In this document: positions 38,105 through 48,354 of the stretch, piece after piece
Layout: each line of letters starts with the position of its first letter
Position numbering within the stretch: position 1 is the first letter of the stretch
Notes under the pieces: model-generated
What the model was told of the DNA's origin: nothing
The model's database searches: none
What the model saw: only the letters and a program-made list of their open reading frames with translations
Position numbers and translations under genes: made by a program
Assembly (NCBI RefSeq): GCF_003966225.1
Contig: NZ_RXNU01000002.1
Location: forward strand, 558,001 to 622,000
Length of the DNA: 64,000 bases
Source of the DNA: Shewanella canadensis
GTDB taxonomy: Bacteria; Pseudomonadota; Gammaproteobacteria; Enterobacterales; Shewanellaceae
Reading direction: 5' to 3'

Positions 38105-38501
38105 AGAAACCTCCCGCCACAGAAGCTGAGTCACCGACATAACCAATTGCCCCGGGAGTGCTCGATATCAGTTCTCTCATTTCAACTTCAGACTTTAAAA
38201 TAACAGGTCTTTCACCGGTACCGGAAAAGACCAGCCGGTCCCATCTGCGCTGAAGCATATATGGCATCATATCGAGTTTTTGATAACAAAATTCTTTGTG
38301 TAGATCTGAACTTGGAGCGAGGATAAATACTTTTATTTTTTGTCCGTCCGGCCAATAGACTTTCTGCATAGAAAAAATCAGACGAAGTTCCTGTGCAGGT
38401 AACGGAAAATCGGTGGCCGAATCATTCACGATGACCTGAGCCGCACTCGAATGAGCACAGAAAAGATAAAATACTAACATCCATGTAGCCAACAGGCGCA
38501 T
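38088..38501 (-). CDS. Small PstS-like periplasmic protein
   Basis: A 137-residue exported protein (signal about 1-21, ending SSA). It resembles the short PBP-like (phosphate-binding) domain common in Shewanella and Vibrio: LPAQELRLIFSMQKVYWPDGQKIKVFIL and STPGAIGYVGD. It lacks the second half of a real PstS. It starts the operon with the porin and the GGDEF-EAL gene, so it may bring a ligand signal to the sensor; this is inference. Confidence 0.75.
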   Translation of the reverse strand: MRLLATWMLVFYLFCAHSSAAQVIVNDSATDFPLPAQELRLIFSMQKVYWPDGQKIKVFILAPSSDLHKEFCYQKLDMMPYMLQRRWDRLVFSGTGERPVILKSEVEMRELISSTPGAIGYVGDSASVAGGFYVYNR

Positions 38502-38940
38502 TCTCCAGTCTCCTTACTATCCCTAAAACGCTTAACACTAATCCAGTTCGGAACCTTAAGGTATAGAACTCATATAATGCCTGTAGACATCAAAGTGACT
38601 CTTAAACTTCACTCATCTACAGCTTAGGCAAAAATTTCTTATGTCGCTCGATTATGGACGAATATTTACAGCTACTATTAAGTCAACGGAAGGTTAAAAG
38701 TGCAAAGCTTAGAATTACCACATCAAAACTTAAGCGTTAGATCCAGTGTAAAACAACTAGTTACAACATTTGCATACCCTTGGGTTCCCAAAAAATTGAC
38801 AAGATTCATTGAGATAAATATGAGTCCAGAAAATTGGGAGGAGCTCACCTCACCGGGTAAGCCATTCAGGAATAATAGACGAATAAATCCAGTTGTTTTT
38901 AAGCTATAATGGCGGCCAAATTTTCAGACTCTGGCCAGTT
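38502..38940. other. Intergenic region, 439 bases
   Basis: Divergent region between the PstS-like gene and rsmC. A possible -10 TATAAT stands at 38904-38909, about 32 bases before the rsmC start. An open frame of 69 codons at 38700-38909 has a weak start and no recognisable content, so I do not call it a gene. No RNA gene or clear terminator is seen. Confidence 0.45.
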
Positions 38941-39972
38941 GTGTTAACTAATCCATCTCAACTCATTCTTAGAAATAGCGGTCTATTTACCGATCAAAAT
39001 GTATTAGTGCTTAACTATGAAGGCGACTTGCTACCCAAACAATTGTTGGAAAACGCTAAAAAAGTCACTGCACTATCGCTCGATTATCATCATCACCTGA
39101 TAATGAGCCCATATGCCGAGCAAAATCTAGCACTTCACTTTGGTCACATGTTGCCTGATGAAGAGCAATTCGATACGGTGATTATCTATTACCCCAAGGC
39201 GAAGGCACTTGCTTCCTACCTGCTAAACTTAGCTGGCGTTCATCTGAATCAAAATGGCCAACTTCTGGTTGTCGGCGAAAATAAAGGGGGTATTCGCTCA
39301 ATCGTCAAACAGGTACCAGATTACTTCGATAGCCCTTTCAAACAAGACAGTGCAAGGCACTGTTTACTCTATGTGAGTCAACTCATAGAGAAAGCTCCTC
39401 AGATTAATCTCTCGGACTGGGTACGTAATTATCAACTTGAGACCCCTCAAGGAGAAATTACAATTTGTAATCTTGTTGGAGTTTTCAGTGAAAAACGTTT
39501 AGATGAAGGAACAAAACTGCTCCTGTCTCACCTGCCTAAGATGTCTGGCCGAGTATTAGATTTTGGTTGTGGGGCCGGCGTTATAGCGGCAGCCTTACTC
39601 AAGGCACAACCTGAGCTAAAAGTTGAATGCGTCGATATCAATGCAATGGCGATTGAATCTTGCAAGCTCACCTTAGCAGCCAATAACTTTACAGCCGACA
39701 CCTATCCTTCAGATGGACTGACTCAAACCAAGGGGCTTTTTAATGGCATCATATCTAACCCTCCATTTCACGATGGCTTGAGAAGTACCACCGACATTGC
39801 CAAAAATTTTGTAAAAGATAGTGTGCAGAAGCTAAAAAAGGGGGGCGTTTGGCATATTGTTGCTAATAGACATCTTCCATATAGTGATTCAATTTCGACT
39901 CATTTTAAGCAAGTCCATGTCTCTGCAGAAAACAACCGGTACAAGGTTTATTCAAACAAAATCAATAATTAA
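38941..39972 (+). CDS. RsmC, 16S rRNA (m2G1207) methyltransferase
   Basis: A 343-residue enzyme, the same length as E. coli RsmC as I remember it. The C-terminal half holds [15 protein letters not shown] (S-adenosylmethionine loop) and ISNPPFHDG (catalytic NPPF), and the N-terminal half is the degenerate methyltransferase domain used for RNA binding (LIYYWPK-like [22 protein letters not shown]). The GTG at 38941 is preferred over an upstream TTG because it matches the family N-terminus ([16 protein letters not shown]). Confidence 0.95.
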   Translation: MLTNPSQLILRNSGLFTDQNVLVLNYEGDLLPKQLLENAKKVTALSLDYHHHLIMSPYAEQNLALHFGHMLPDEEQFDTVIIYYPKAKALASYLLNLAGVHLNQNGQLLVVGENKGGIRSIVKQVPDYFDSPFKQDSARHCLLYVSQLIEKAPQINLSDWVRNYQLETPQGEITICNLVGVFSEKRLDEGTKLLLSHLPKMSGRVLDFGCGAGVIAAALLKAQPELKVECVDINAMAIESCKLTLAANNFTADTYPSDGLTQTKGLFNGIISNPPFHDGLRSTTDIAKNFVKDSVQKLKKGGVWHIVANRHLPYSDSISTHFKQVHVSAENNRYKVYSNKINN

Positions 39973-40177
39973 TACAAATAAACATGAACAAACATAGCGG
40001 TATTAAATTTCGATGCCGCTCTACCTCAAATATCTCAAAATAATGCTCTACTTCAAACCTTACAAACTCCATTCAATTTTCAGACAGTTAGGACTTCATA
40101 GGTCAAACTTTATGCTGTTATACTCGAGTACTAGAGAAGAAGAAGAATAATAACTATTCATTGCATTGGAATTAACT

Positions 40178-41848
40178 ATGTTGGATCCAGAACTCGTTGA
40201 ACTAAGTGCTGACAATGTTTTTGTCGAATTAAGAATTACTCCTAATACCCATGGTCCAGTAACCGAGGAAGCTATTCTTGCGCTGCTATCACTCCCCGAA
40301 TTTGAGCAGCTTTTCCCTTTAGAAAACATTATCCTGAAGGCTGTTATCGAAATAAACCAACTTTGTGGTCAGGACGATGGACAATTCGAACTGTTTTTTA
40401 AAATTGCAGAGCGTCGCAATGGAACAATAGAGATAGAAGTCAGCGAAGATAAGATGGAGTCAGAGATGCAACTTACCGCAGCCTGGGGCGGCGAGGAAGT
40501 AAGCATTCAGGATATCTTGAAGGCATTGAAGGCGAACAATGTCTGCATGGGACTCAGCAAAGTTAAAATTCAGACACTTCTCAAGCAGCTAACTCAACTC
40601 GGACCGGGAAAAACCTGTCGTAGCGTTATTGCATCGGGAAAGCCCTCTTTAAACGGTGACAACGCACTCATTGAAAGAAAAGTTCCACTTGCCAGAGAAC
40701 GCCTGCTCCAACCTCAGGAGAATGAAGACGGCACTGTTGATATGCGTAATTTAGGCGCTGTCATCATGGTAAAGCCCGGCGATCTACTCATGGAGAAAAA
40801 ACCGGCCACGCTGGGTATCGAAGGTTATAACATCCATGGTCAAATACTCTCCCCACTACCCGGTAAAGATACCTCCCTTACAGCCGGGGAAGGTACCGAA
40901 TTATCAGAATCAAACCCTAACCTGTTACTCGCCGCGGTTCCGGGACAACCTGTTGAAACCAAAACGGGAATGCAGGTTGACGATGTACTCAATATCAAAG
41001 ATGTCGATGTCGGTTATGGTAACGTCGAGTTTAAAGGCAGTATCTTAATCACAGGTGATGTTCACGAAGGCATGGTTGTAAAGTGTAGTGGTGATATCAC
41101 CGTCATCGGCTTTGTCGATTCCGCGTCCCTGTTTGCCGACGGCGATGTTATTGTCAGTAAAGGGATCATAGGGAGACAGCTCAAAGAGAGAGAGCTATCC
41201 ACTAAGATTAAAGCCAAGGGGCAAATATGTGCTCAATTCATTCAATACTCAGATTTGGATGCCGAGGGCGAAATCCTGGTGACTAAGCAGTTGCTACACA
41301 GCCATACACGAACTAAACAAAGACTAACGGTAAGCGATGCGAATAATCGCAGAGGAGATCTCGTCGGCGGTGTAGTAGAGGCCGCGAAAGGATTAAAGGC
41401 GGTGATCATTGGAGCAACTGCGGGAACTAAGACCGAAGTATTCTGCGCCATGGAGCAGAGTAACTTGAAAAACAGCATGAAGGAGCTGGATCAAGCGGTT
41501 AAAAGCATGGTCGTTGCTAAGTTAGATATTGAAGCTCGCCTTAAAAAGTTGCCACCAAAGAGTGAATGGCAAAATGACGAGATGATGGTCGAACAAGTGA
41601 AGATGATGGTTGAGGAGAAGAAGCGCATCACAGAGGAGTGGGCCAAGGAGGAGGTTGAATATGAGCTTACCAAGCAAGAGGTCGAGAGCTATTATCAAGA
41701 TAACCGCATAGAGGCCCATAAACATATCTTTGCCAACGTCGAGTTGCATATCGGCCAAGCCTTTAATCGAACCCAACGTGAACATGGAACCTGTATCGTA
41801 TTCAATGAGAATCAAGAGATTAAATTCGATTACAGTAACCGAAATTAA
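40178..41848 (+). CDS. FapA (DUF342) family protein
   Basis: A 556-residue cytoplasmic protein of the DUF342/FapA family, found in many proteobacteria and clostridia; some are linked to flagella or polar development, others have no known job. It has the typical central beta-helix-like region with Gly-Asp repeats (VEFKGSILITGDVHEGMVVKCSGDITVIGFVDSASLFADGDVIV) and a C-terminal Lys/Glu-rich coiled coil (about 435-520). ATG 40178 is chosen over a TTG four codons upstream. No flagellar genes lie nearby. A hairpin follows its stop. Confidence 0.85.
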   Translation: MLDPELVELSADNVFVELRITPNTHGPVTEEAILALLSLPEFEQLFPLENIILKAVIEINQLCGQDDGQFELFFKIAERRNGTIEIEVSEDKMESEMQLTAAWGGEEVSIQDILKALKANNVCMGLSKVKIQTLLKQLTQLGPGKTCRSVIASGKPSLNGDNALIERKVPLARERLLQPQENEDGTVDMRNLGAVIMVKPGDLLMEKKPATLGIEGYNIHGQILSPLPGKDTSLTAGEGTELSESNPNLLLAAVPGQPVETKTGMQVDDVLNIKDVDVGYGNVEFKGSILITGDVHEGMVVKCSGDITVIGFVDSASLFADGDVIVSKGIIGRQLKERELSTKIKAKGQICAQFIQYSDLDAEGEILVTKQLLHSHTRTKQRLTVSDANNRRGDLVGGVVEAAKGLKAVIIGATAGTKTEVFCAMEQSNLKNSMKELDQAVKSMVVAKLDIEARLKKLPPKSEWQNDEMMVEQVKMMVEEKKRITEEWAKEEVEYELTKQEVESYYQDNRIEAHKHIFANVELHIGQAFNRTQREHGTCIVFNENQEIKFDYSNRN

Positions 41849-41856
41849 CAAAGATC

Positions 41857-41896
41857 CCGAGCGGTTGATCACCTTGCACCAACCGTTCGGCCTTTG
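41857..41896 (+). terminator. Probable terminator after the FapA-type gene
   Basis: CCGAGCGGTTG and CAACCGTTCGG pair over 11 bp (one G-T) with a 12-base loop; the tail CCTTTGTG is weak. It starts 9 bases after the stop codon. Confidence 0.5.
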
Positions 41897-42019
41897 TGAC
41901 ACTCTTTATCAAAGCAAAAATACATTCTTTTCCCACTGATTAAGATATAGTCGCTAACGAACCATCACACCTCTCGCTTCCCCTAACCTTTCCATGCATA
42001 ATCTCCTCCAGAAATATAC

Positions 42020-43192
42020 ATGCCGTTTGAAGTTAAGAGATTATTTGTGGAACTACTAAAAATTGATTGTTTAGGAAAGGAGCTGAGACTGGAAGGCTCT
42101 ATGGCTGGCTGGCAACAGCTTTTTTGGGGAGACACCTTAGTATCGGTCAAACAGGCCAGTGCCGATAATGAAGGACTTAGAATCCACAATTTTGAGCTTA
42201 CCAGCCAAGTTCAACAACACAAAACACGACCTGAGCCTGAAGCAACGCCTCAGGATGAAGACGATGTGACTCCAACCAGCATTAAGGTAAGCTTAGAGAT
42301 CGACCTGATGTGGCAACCTTTTAATATCGACTATCGACTCATTAAAGATGAGGCCGTTATCGCAACAGGGAGCCGAAACAGTAAAGATATCGAGCGTCAG
42401 GTTCCGGTAAAGCCAGTTCAAACGAAAAAACAGTTCAGCTTAGTCGGACTGGCGTCCCTTGGCTTTAAGTTACTCAAGAGTGCTAAAGTCATCAAGGTGG
42501 TACTCGCCGGCGCCAGCATCGCTGCCTACTCCTGGCTATTTTCTTTCCAGTTTGCACTCGCACTTATCGCTTGCCTGGTATTTCATGAATATGGTCATAT
42601 TCGTGCGATGAAGTATTTTGGAATGAAAACGAAAGGGATCTACCTCATCCCCTTCATGGGAGGCTTAGCTCTCAGTGATGAGAAGATAAATACCCGATGG
42701 CAAGATGTGGTGATCTCGATAATGGGGCCCAGCTTTGGCTTACTGATGTCAATACTCTCATTGGTGGCATACTGGTTAACCGGAAATGTATTCTTTGCCG
42801 GACTCGCCGCATTCAATGCACTATTAAACCTATTTAACCTGTTGCCCATTCTCCCTCTCGATGGCGGCCATATACTCAAGAGTATCAGCTTCTCCATGAA
42901 CAGTATCCTGGGACTCGGAGCCTGTATCGCGGGAGCCGCGATCGGTGTATACCTTAGTTATACTCTGGGCTTAGCTCTATTAGGTTTCTTATTGCTGATT
43001 GGGAGTTTAGAGATCGTTTTTGAGTGGAAAACCCGTCACCAGAGCCACCTCTTGCCTTTAGACAGATATGGTCAGGTATTCTCAACCCTATGGTACTTCC
43101 TGACGGTAGGGGCCTTGATAGCAATCATCTGGTATCTGGCTGGTTCGGGTGACGACATGCTGGGCTTACCACTGAAAATATTACAAAGTTAA
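42020..43192 (+). CDS. Site-2 protease family (M50) membrane metalloprotease
   Basis: A 390-residue protein. About 170 soluble residues come first, then membrane segments with the zinc motif HEYGH (189-193) and the third ligand in NLFNLLPILPLDGGHIL. The loop FGMKTKGIYLIPFMGGLA is typical of the group. Two or three more membrane segments follow. Family members cut membrane-embedded regulators or related targets; the target here is unknown. It is a single-gene unit between the FapA-type gene and a LysR gene. Confidence 0.88.
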   Translation: MPFEVKRLFVELLKIDCLGKELRLEGSMAGWQQLFWGDTLVSVKQASADNEGLRIHNFELTSQVQQHKTRPEPEATPQDEDDVTPTSIKVSLEIDLMWQPFNIDYRLIKDEAVIATGSRNSKDIERQVPVKPVQTKKQFSLVGLASLGFKLLKSAKVIKVVLAGASIAAYSWLFSFQFALALIACLVFHEYGHIRAMKYFGMKTKGIYLIPFMGGLALSDEKINTRWQDVVISIMGPSFGLLMSILSLVAYWLTGNVFFAGLAAFNALLNLFNLLPILPLDGGHILKSISFSMNSILGLGACIAGAAIGVYLSYTLGLALLGFLLLIGSLEIVFEWKTRHQSHLLPLDRYGQVFSTLWYFLTVGALIAIIWYLAGSGDDMLGLPLKILQS

Positions 43193-43341
43193 AGGTATAC
43201 TTACGGGCGTGAATCATCACGCCCTACTCGCTAAAAACCACGCCACTAAAGTCCAAGCCACAGCTCAAATTTGACACTCCATGTTTGCCGCAACACGTAT
43301 CATATGATAATAAATAACAAAGGAATTGCTTTGTATCAAAC

Positions 43342-44304
43342 ATGAATATTGAACGGCTAGATTATCACTCTTTAATTGTATTTGAATCCGTGAGTCGTCA
43401 CCTGAACGCCGGCTTAGTCGCCAACGAATTAGGCATGAGTATTTCGTCGGTAAGCCGGCATCTAGGTATATTACGGGACATCTTTAAAGACGTACTGTTT
43501 ATTCGCCGGGCTCAGGGTTTTGTATTAACCGATAAGGCGATACAGGTTTTACCCTGCGTGAAACAGCTTCTACACGGTTATCAGGTTCTCAAGCACAACC
43601 ACACCCAATTTAACCCGCTGACCGCCAAGGGGCATTTTAAGATCTATGCCTACAACGAATTTACCTATGCGATAAATAAAGTCGTCAATGAATTCGTTTT
43701 GCCACAGGCGCCTAATTTAACATTTGAGGTCAGAACCCTGTCCAGCGACTGCAGCAGGGCCATCGAGCAAGGTGAAATAGACTTTGCCGTGGTGTATGAA
43801 AATTTTAAAGACCATAAAATCATCAGCGAGATGCTCTCCCCGACTGAAGAGCTGTTTTTAATCGCCAAGACCGATCATCCGGTTTTCGATGATGAACTTA
43901 CTGTCGACAATCTATGCAAGTATGGTTATTTTGCGCTGGATAATTTTAACGACCTCTGCTCACCACTACTGAAGCAGATAGCTAACAAACAGGGAAAGAA
44001 TCTTAATATCACAGGGGCCACAGATAATATAGCCGCACTGAGTCGTCATATTATCGATACGGGTTCAATTTCGATGAGCTGCAATGTATTTACCCGGGAG
44101 TACTTTGACTTAATTCCGGATATACAAACTTGTCCCCTCCCCCATGAGCTTACCGAACAACTACTTGATGTGATCAACGTAGGACGCAGAGTAGGAAATT
44201 ATCTGATTTACTCCGAAATTAATCAATCGGCGACTCACCACTGGCTCAAGCAGCAGTTGTTTAACACCATCAGAGATGAATGGTATCTGGCGCTAAATTC
44301 TTAA
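43342..44304 (+). CDS. LysR-family regulator next to the tetrathionate-reductase-like operon
   Basis: A 320-residue LysR-type protein. The N-terminal helix-turn-helix (HSLIVFESVSRHLNAGLVANELGMSISSVSRHLGILRDIFKDVLFIRRAQGFVLT) is followed by the effector domain (FKIYAYNEFTYAINK, DFAVVYENF). It is convergent with the ttr-like operon. Salmonella ttr is controlled by the TtrRS two-component pair, which is not found here, so this LysR protein is a candidate regulator; that link is only positional. Confidence 0.85.
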   Translation: MNIERLDYHSLIVFESVSRHLNAGLVANELGMSISSVSRHLGILRDIFKDVLFIRRAQGFVLTDKAIQVLPCVKQLLHGYQVLKHNHTQFNPLTAKGHFKIYAYNEFTYAINKVVNEFVLPQAPNLTFEVRTLSSDCSRAIEQGEIDFAVVYENFKDHKIISEMLSPTEELFLIAKTDHPVFDDELTVDNLCKYGYFALDNFNDLCSPLLKQIANKQGKNLNITGATDNIAALSRHIIDTGSISMSCNVFTREYFDLIPDIQTCPLPHELTEQLLDVINVGRRVGNYLIYSEINQSATHHWLKQQLFNTIRDEWYLALNS

Positions 44305-44325
44305 AGCGTTAAATGCTGGCTTCAT

Positions 44326-44367
44326 AAAAAATCCTCTATTTATCCGTTAATCAGATAAATAGAGGAT
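44326..44367 (-). terminator. Terminator of the ttr-like operon
   Basis: ATCCTCTATTTATC and GATAAATAGAGGAT form a perfect 14-bp stem with a 9-base loop; on the - strand a T run follows. It lies about 180 bases after the ttrA stop; a weaker hairpin (44491-44523) lies closer to that stop. Confidence 0.75.
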
Positions 44368-44543
44368 ATAGGGTAAAAGGTGTTGTAGAGCCGACAGGAT
44401 GGGGGGGAACGACTTATCCGCCAGCTAAGCGCACAACAACTCACTCCTCAATGTATAAAAAGATGAATATTCACTAGCTAAACACAATTCGGGCCAACCT
44501 CATTACCGATAACGAGGAGGCCCTATCGTTTAATGACTCACTT

Positions 44544-47500
44544 TTACACCTTCCTTATCCCTACAGGCACACCGTGCCTCGCCGTCGAACCGAAGGTTCT
44601 ATCGCGATAAAGACTGGCGCCTTTACGGGTTGGGTCGACGACGTTGAACGCATTGGGGCAGATCCCCGTACCACGCTCTTTAATCCCCGGACGCACCTTA
44701 CCATCCACCTCGACGGCACTGGCACCGAATGCGGTATGGCCATAACCCATGCCGACGACGATAGTGCTCCGGGCAACCGTTTTATCCGCCTGAACTATTC
44801 CCTCTAAGTATTTGCCCTTAGGTGAAAGAACCTGAGCCTTATCGCCGGATTTCAGGTTATATTTAGCTGCATCATCCTGATGTAACTGAATATAGTTTGT
44901 ATCTCCTAATGCTGTGATGCGAGGCAGGGAGACTGAATAGGGGCTACGCAGGTGCAACTTAAAGGTGGAGAAGTTAAACGGATAGTCTTTCTCATTCCAG
45001 TGCTCTCGAACCGCGCTGCCATCCCAGAAACGGTCAACATCATAAACAGGCAGACCATCATTGTACTCTCCGGTATAGGAGTCTTTTACTCTGGCTAATG
45101 ATTCGTTATAGATCTGGAACTGAGTATCCATACGCATCGCCGCGTTGAAAAAGTCGCCTTCATAACGCTCATCGACACGCTCATAACGTCCACCACGAGT
45201 CAGCATGAATGCTGTTGGCCCTATCTCTTGCGGCTTTAAGCGTGCCTCGAACATCGGCAAAGCGCGATCGACACTGGTGAACTTAATGTCTTCTGCCGTT
45301 GGCGTAGGTAATACCGTGCCTGTATGAGCGATGTTTGCAAACAGCGGTACATAGAAATCAGCCGGCGTATTTAGCGGGTATGATCTACCTGCAACATCGG
45401 TAAATGCGTTATCGCCAAACCCCTTTAAGCCGATTGCTTTACTGACGTCAATGATGAACTGCTCCATATTGGCATGCTCACCCTTGGCAGTTTTAGCGGT
45501 TTGCGCTTCGACAACCGGAACACAAGCCACATCACCAATATATTCGCTGCCCCACATACGTGAACTTGCCCATGCTTCATATTGAAGCGTATCCGGGACA
45601 ATATAATCTGCGAAAACATTGGTTTCGTTGATATAAGGGTCGAGCGCAATGATCAAGCCCAGCTGCTTAGGATCTTTGATGGAGTCTTCAACCTGATCTT
45701 GCAGACCTGAACAACCGTAAATAGGGTTGGTAGACCAGGTGATCCAGGCCTTGAAGTTGAACGGGTTTTTATTGGCATGGGCGACGAGCAACTCACCACT
45801 GTTATCTTGCACAAAAGTGTTGTTCCATGCCTCATTTGCCGGATATGGGTTCAGCCCTTGCGCCACTTTCTGCTGATACTCATGGCTCTGTTCATAATCA
45901 CCGGAACGCTCGGCATTAAATCCGACCACCTCAGTGTGTTCGAAGTCCATCAAGTTATACAAGGGACCATCATAGATATCATACATGGTGGCATAGCCCA
46001 CACCGCCCATATGCATCATGCCACCCTTAGCATTGTGCGCGCCGACCATAGTCGCCAGCATGATCATCGCAAAGGCAAACTGACCGCCATCGGTGGCATT
46101 ACAGCCTGTATTGGTTTCAATAGAGACACTGCGACCATGGGAGGTAAACTCTTTGGCCAACTCCTCTATCTTGGCGACCGGGATCTCACAGCGCTTCGAC
46201 AGATCTTGCATGGAGTGACTGTTGACGCGCTGCTTAAGCAGCGAAAACGCTGTTTCAACCAGTACCTGTGAACCATCTCCCAGTGTCACGCTCTCATTAT
46301 AGAATAATGCTGCCGCCTGCTCACTATCACCAGTGACCAGTTTGCCGGTTTGCTTATCTATCACCATCTTCACTTCCGCGTCGCCTAATCCACAGGCCTC
46401 AGCAGTCAGGAACTGGTTATACAGAGGGTGTTTTTTATCTTTTACCACTAGGTACGTTGCGTTGGTGTAATTCATCTCACCGACGGCATCGGCACTTGCC
46501 TGACTGGGCGCCTCCAGATAATGCCTGCGGTAGCGATCATGATTAATGATGTACTGCAGCATAGCGAACATTAACGCGGTGTCACCACCGGATTTGATCG
46601 GTAGCCACTCACCATTTGTGGTATCAGTTTCCGAGGTTAATGAGCGCAGAATAGGATCGATGACCACATATTTAAAGTCATCACGATCGCTACGCGCCTT
46701 AGATAAACGACGAGAGCCTACATTCAAACCATTACCACTGGTGCCAGGGTTCGTGCCGATGAAGATAGCAAACTTTGACTCTTCATAATCGGCTTGAGGC
46801 AGCGCCATCTCATCGACGGCGTCGAAGCAACCCAAGGCACAGCCCGCAACCTGCTGGTGACCACAGTAAGAATCCTTGGTACCGATATTGGGTGTTCCCC
46901 ATGATTCAGCAACGAAACGGTGCATAAAATCGGCCCGCGCACCTTGTTCTGATGAGGTTGAAACCAGCAACTGGTTTTTTACCGGACCAAAATCAGGGTA
47001 AGCCGGATTAGCCAATGCAGGGTTAGCGTGAATCGCCTTCAAACCTTCGACATGACCCTCACCGAAGAGATCTCCGCCATCAACGACCTCTTGCAGCAAT
47101 TGTTCATACGAAATCGTTTGCCACTTGTTTTCACCACGATTACCGACTCGTTTCATACAAGAGGTAATGCGGTGTTTATCATCAAAGGCATCGGGAACCG
47201 CGTTACCACGACCACACAGTGTGGCCCGATTGCTTTGACTCAGACCACTGGCCGCAGAGAGCTGGAACATGGCATCTTTAGGCGATGTTTCCATTGTCAT
47301 CGGTTGACCGGCATTATTGGTCAAGGTGTAAGGGTTACCCACGGCGCGTAACACCTTGTCGGTCTTGTTATCGATACTCAGTCGCGCACCACAGACATTG
47401 AAGCAACCGTAACACTTGGAAAAAGCGAAGCGCTGATCCTGGTTTTCAATCATCTTATTGTCCGCATCGAAGCGATACTCTGGCGTTAATGAAGTGGGCG

Positions 47501-47624
47501 CATATCTGTTAATATCTGCATCACTTGTTTTACTACTAGCCGAACTCAACACTTGGGTACTTGCTGTACCCGCTGTCATCACTGCGGCGACCGAGCCCGC
47601 CTTTAAAAAATTTCTACGATCCAT
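44544..47624 (-). CDS. TtrA-like tetrathionate reductase catalytic subunit
   Basis: A 1,026-residue molybdopterin oxidoreductase. The Tat signal is DRRNFLKAG (2-10). The [4Fe-4S] ligands start C71, C74, C78 (CYGCFNVCG). From memory, several stretches match Salmonella TtrA closely: EVVDGGDLFGEGHVEGLKAIH, KDSYCG (candidate molybdenum-ligand Cys), ALDPYINETNVFADYIVPDT and GTGICPNAFNVVDPTR. The length also matches. It should reduce tetrathionate in the periplasm; arsenate or other sulfur oxyanions cannot be excluded, as ArrA and PsrA are related. It is the last gene of the order C-B-A. Confidence 0.82.
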   Translation of the reverse strand: MDRRNFLKAGSVAAVMTAGTASTQVLSSASSKTSDADINRYAPTSLTPEYRFDADNKMIENQDQRFAFSKCYGCFNVCGARLSIDNKTDKVLRAVGNPYTLTNNAGQPMTMETSPKDAMFQLSAASGLSQSNRATLCGRGNAVPDAFDDKHRITSCMKRVGNRGENKWQTISYEQLLQEVVDGGDLFGEGHVEGLKAIHANPALANPAYPDFGPVKNQLLVSTSSEQGARADFMHRFVAESWGTPNIGTKDSYCGHQQVAGCALGCFDAVDEMALPQADYEESKFAIFIGTNPGTSGNGLNVGSRRLSKARSDRDDFKYVVIDPILRSLTSETDTTNGEWLPIKSGGDTALMFAMLQYIINHDRYRRHYLEAPSQASADAVGEMNYTNATYLVVKDKKHPLYNQFLTAEACGLGDAEVKMVIDKQTGKLVTGDSEQAAALFYNESVTLGDGSQVLVETAFSLLKQRVNSHSMQDLSKRCEIPVAKIEELAKEFTSHGRSVSIETNTGCNATDGGQFAFAMIMLATMVGAHNAKGGMMHMGGVGYATMYDIYDGPLYNLMDFEHTEVVGFNAERSGDYEQSHEYQQKVAQGLNPYPANEAWNNTFVQDNSGELLVAHANKNPFNFKAWITWSTNPIYGCSGLQDQVEDSIKDPKQLGLIIALDPYINETNVFADYIVPDTLQYEAWASSRMWGSEYIGDVACVPVVEAQTAKTAKGEHANMEQFIIDVSKAIGLKGFGDNAFTDVAGRSYPLNTPADFYVPLFANIAHTGTVLPTPTAEDIKFTSVDRALPMFEARLKPQEIGPTAFMLTRGGRYERVDERYEGDFFNAAMRMDTQFQIYNESLARVKDSYTGEYNDGLPVYDVDRFWDGSAVREHWNEKDYPFNFSTFKLHLRSPYSVSLPRITALGDTNYIQLHQDDAAKYNLKSGDKAQVLSPKGKYLEGIVQADKTVARSTIVVGMGYGHTAFGASAVEVDGKVRPGIKERGTGICPNAFNVVDPTRKGASLYRDRTFGSTARHGVPVGIRKV

Positions 47625-47628
47625 GATG

Positions 47629-48345
47629 CTACCTCTGCCACAATTGAGGAGAATGTATACTGAACGCGGTGTTGCTCTCTTCTTGCGTCAAGCCAATATA
47701 AAAAACATTCGGTGAAGTCTGTTTGCTCGCCTGCAGCACCATAGGGTTACTCTGGCTGAGCAGATTGGATATTTCACTATTCACATCGTTAATATCACCG
47801 AAGACACGTGCACCACCGGTACAGGTCTCGACACACGCAGGCAGCAAGCCTCTGGAGGTACGTTGAATGCAGAAATTACACTTATCTACGGTACCCGTTG
47901 TCGAGTTAGTGAAACGAACCCCGCCATATGGGCACGCCTGGATGCAGTAGTTACACCCTATACACAGCGTAGAATCCACTACGACTATGCCGTCCTCTTC
48001 ACGCTTGAATGTCGCGCCCGTCGGACAAACAGACACGCATGAGGGGGTCTCACAGTTGTTACACATGATTGGCAGATTGAATGCGTACTGTTTATCGCCA
48101 ATTTCCGCACTGGTTTGAATAACCTGAGTGCGATGTTCATCGGGTTTGGTGCCATTTTCCATGCCACAGGAGACAACACAGGCTTTACAACCATTGCATC
48201 GGCTAAGATCGATCACCATGGCCAGTCGCTTTTTGCCCTGTTGACGAATGGCTGCAATCGCGTTGCCCGCTGGCATAAACATTACCCCAGTTGTAGCAAT
48301 TGCACCGCCAGCCAATAGTTTGAGGGCTCTTCTTCTATCTAGCAT
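47629..48345 (-). CDS. TtrB-like iron-sulfur subunit
   Basis: A 238-residue exported protein with a Tat signal (DRRRALKLL) and 16 or so cysteines in four [4Fe-4S] motifs: CNGCKACVVSC, CNNCETPSCVSVCP, CIGCNYCIQACP and CNFC..ACVETC. This is the DMSO-reductase-type electron-transfer subunit found with TtrA and PsrA. It passes electrons from the membrane subunit to TtrA. Only 4 bases separate it from ttrA. Confidence 0.87.
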   Translation of the reverse strand: MLDRRRALKLLAGGAIATTGVMFMPAGNAIAAIRQQGKKRLAMVIDLSRCNGCKACVVSCGMENGTKPDEHRTQVIQTSAEIGDKQYAFNLPIMCNNCETPSCVSVCPTGATFKREEDGIVVVDSTLCIGCNYCIQACPYGGVRFTNSTTGTVDKCNFCIQRTSRGLLPACVETCTGGARVFGDINDVNSEISNLLSQSNPMVLQASKQTSPNVFYIGLTQEESNTAFSIHSPQLWQR

Positions 48346-48354
48346 CGTAGACTC

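Noticed and set aside
38700..38909. 69-codon open frame before rsmC
   Set aside because: Weak GTG start, no family resemblance, and it covers the probable rsmC promoter.
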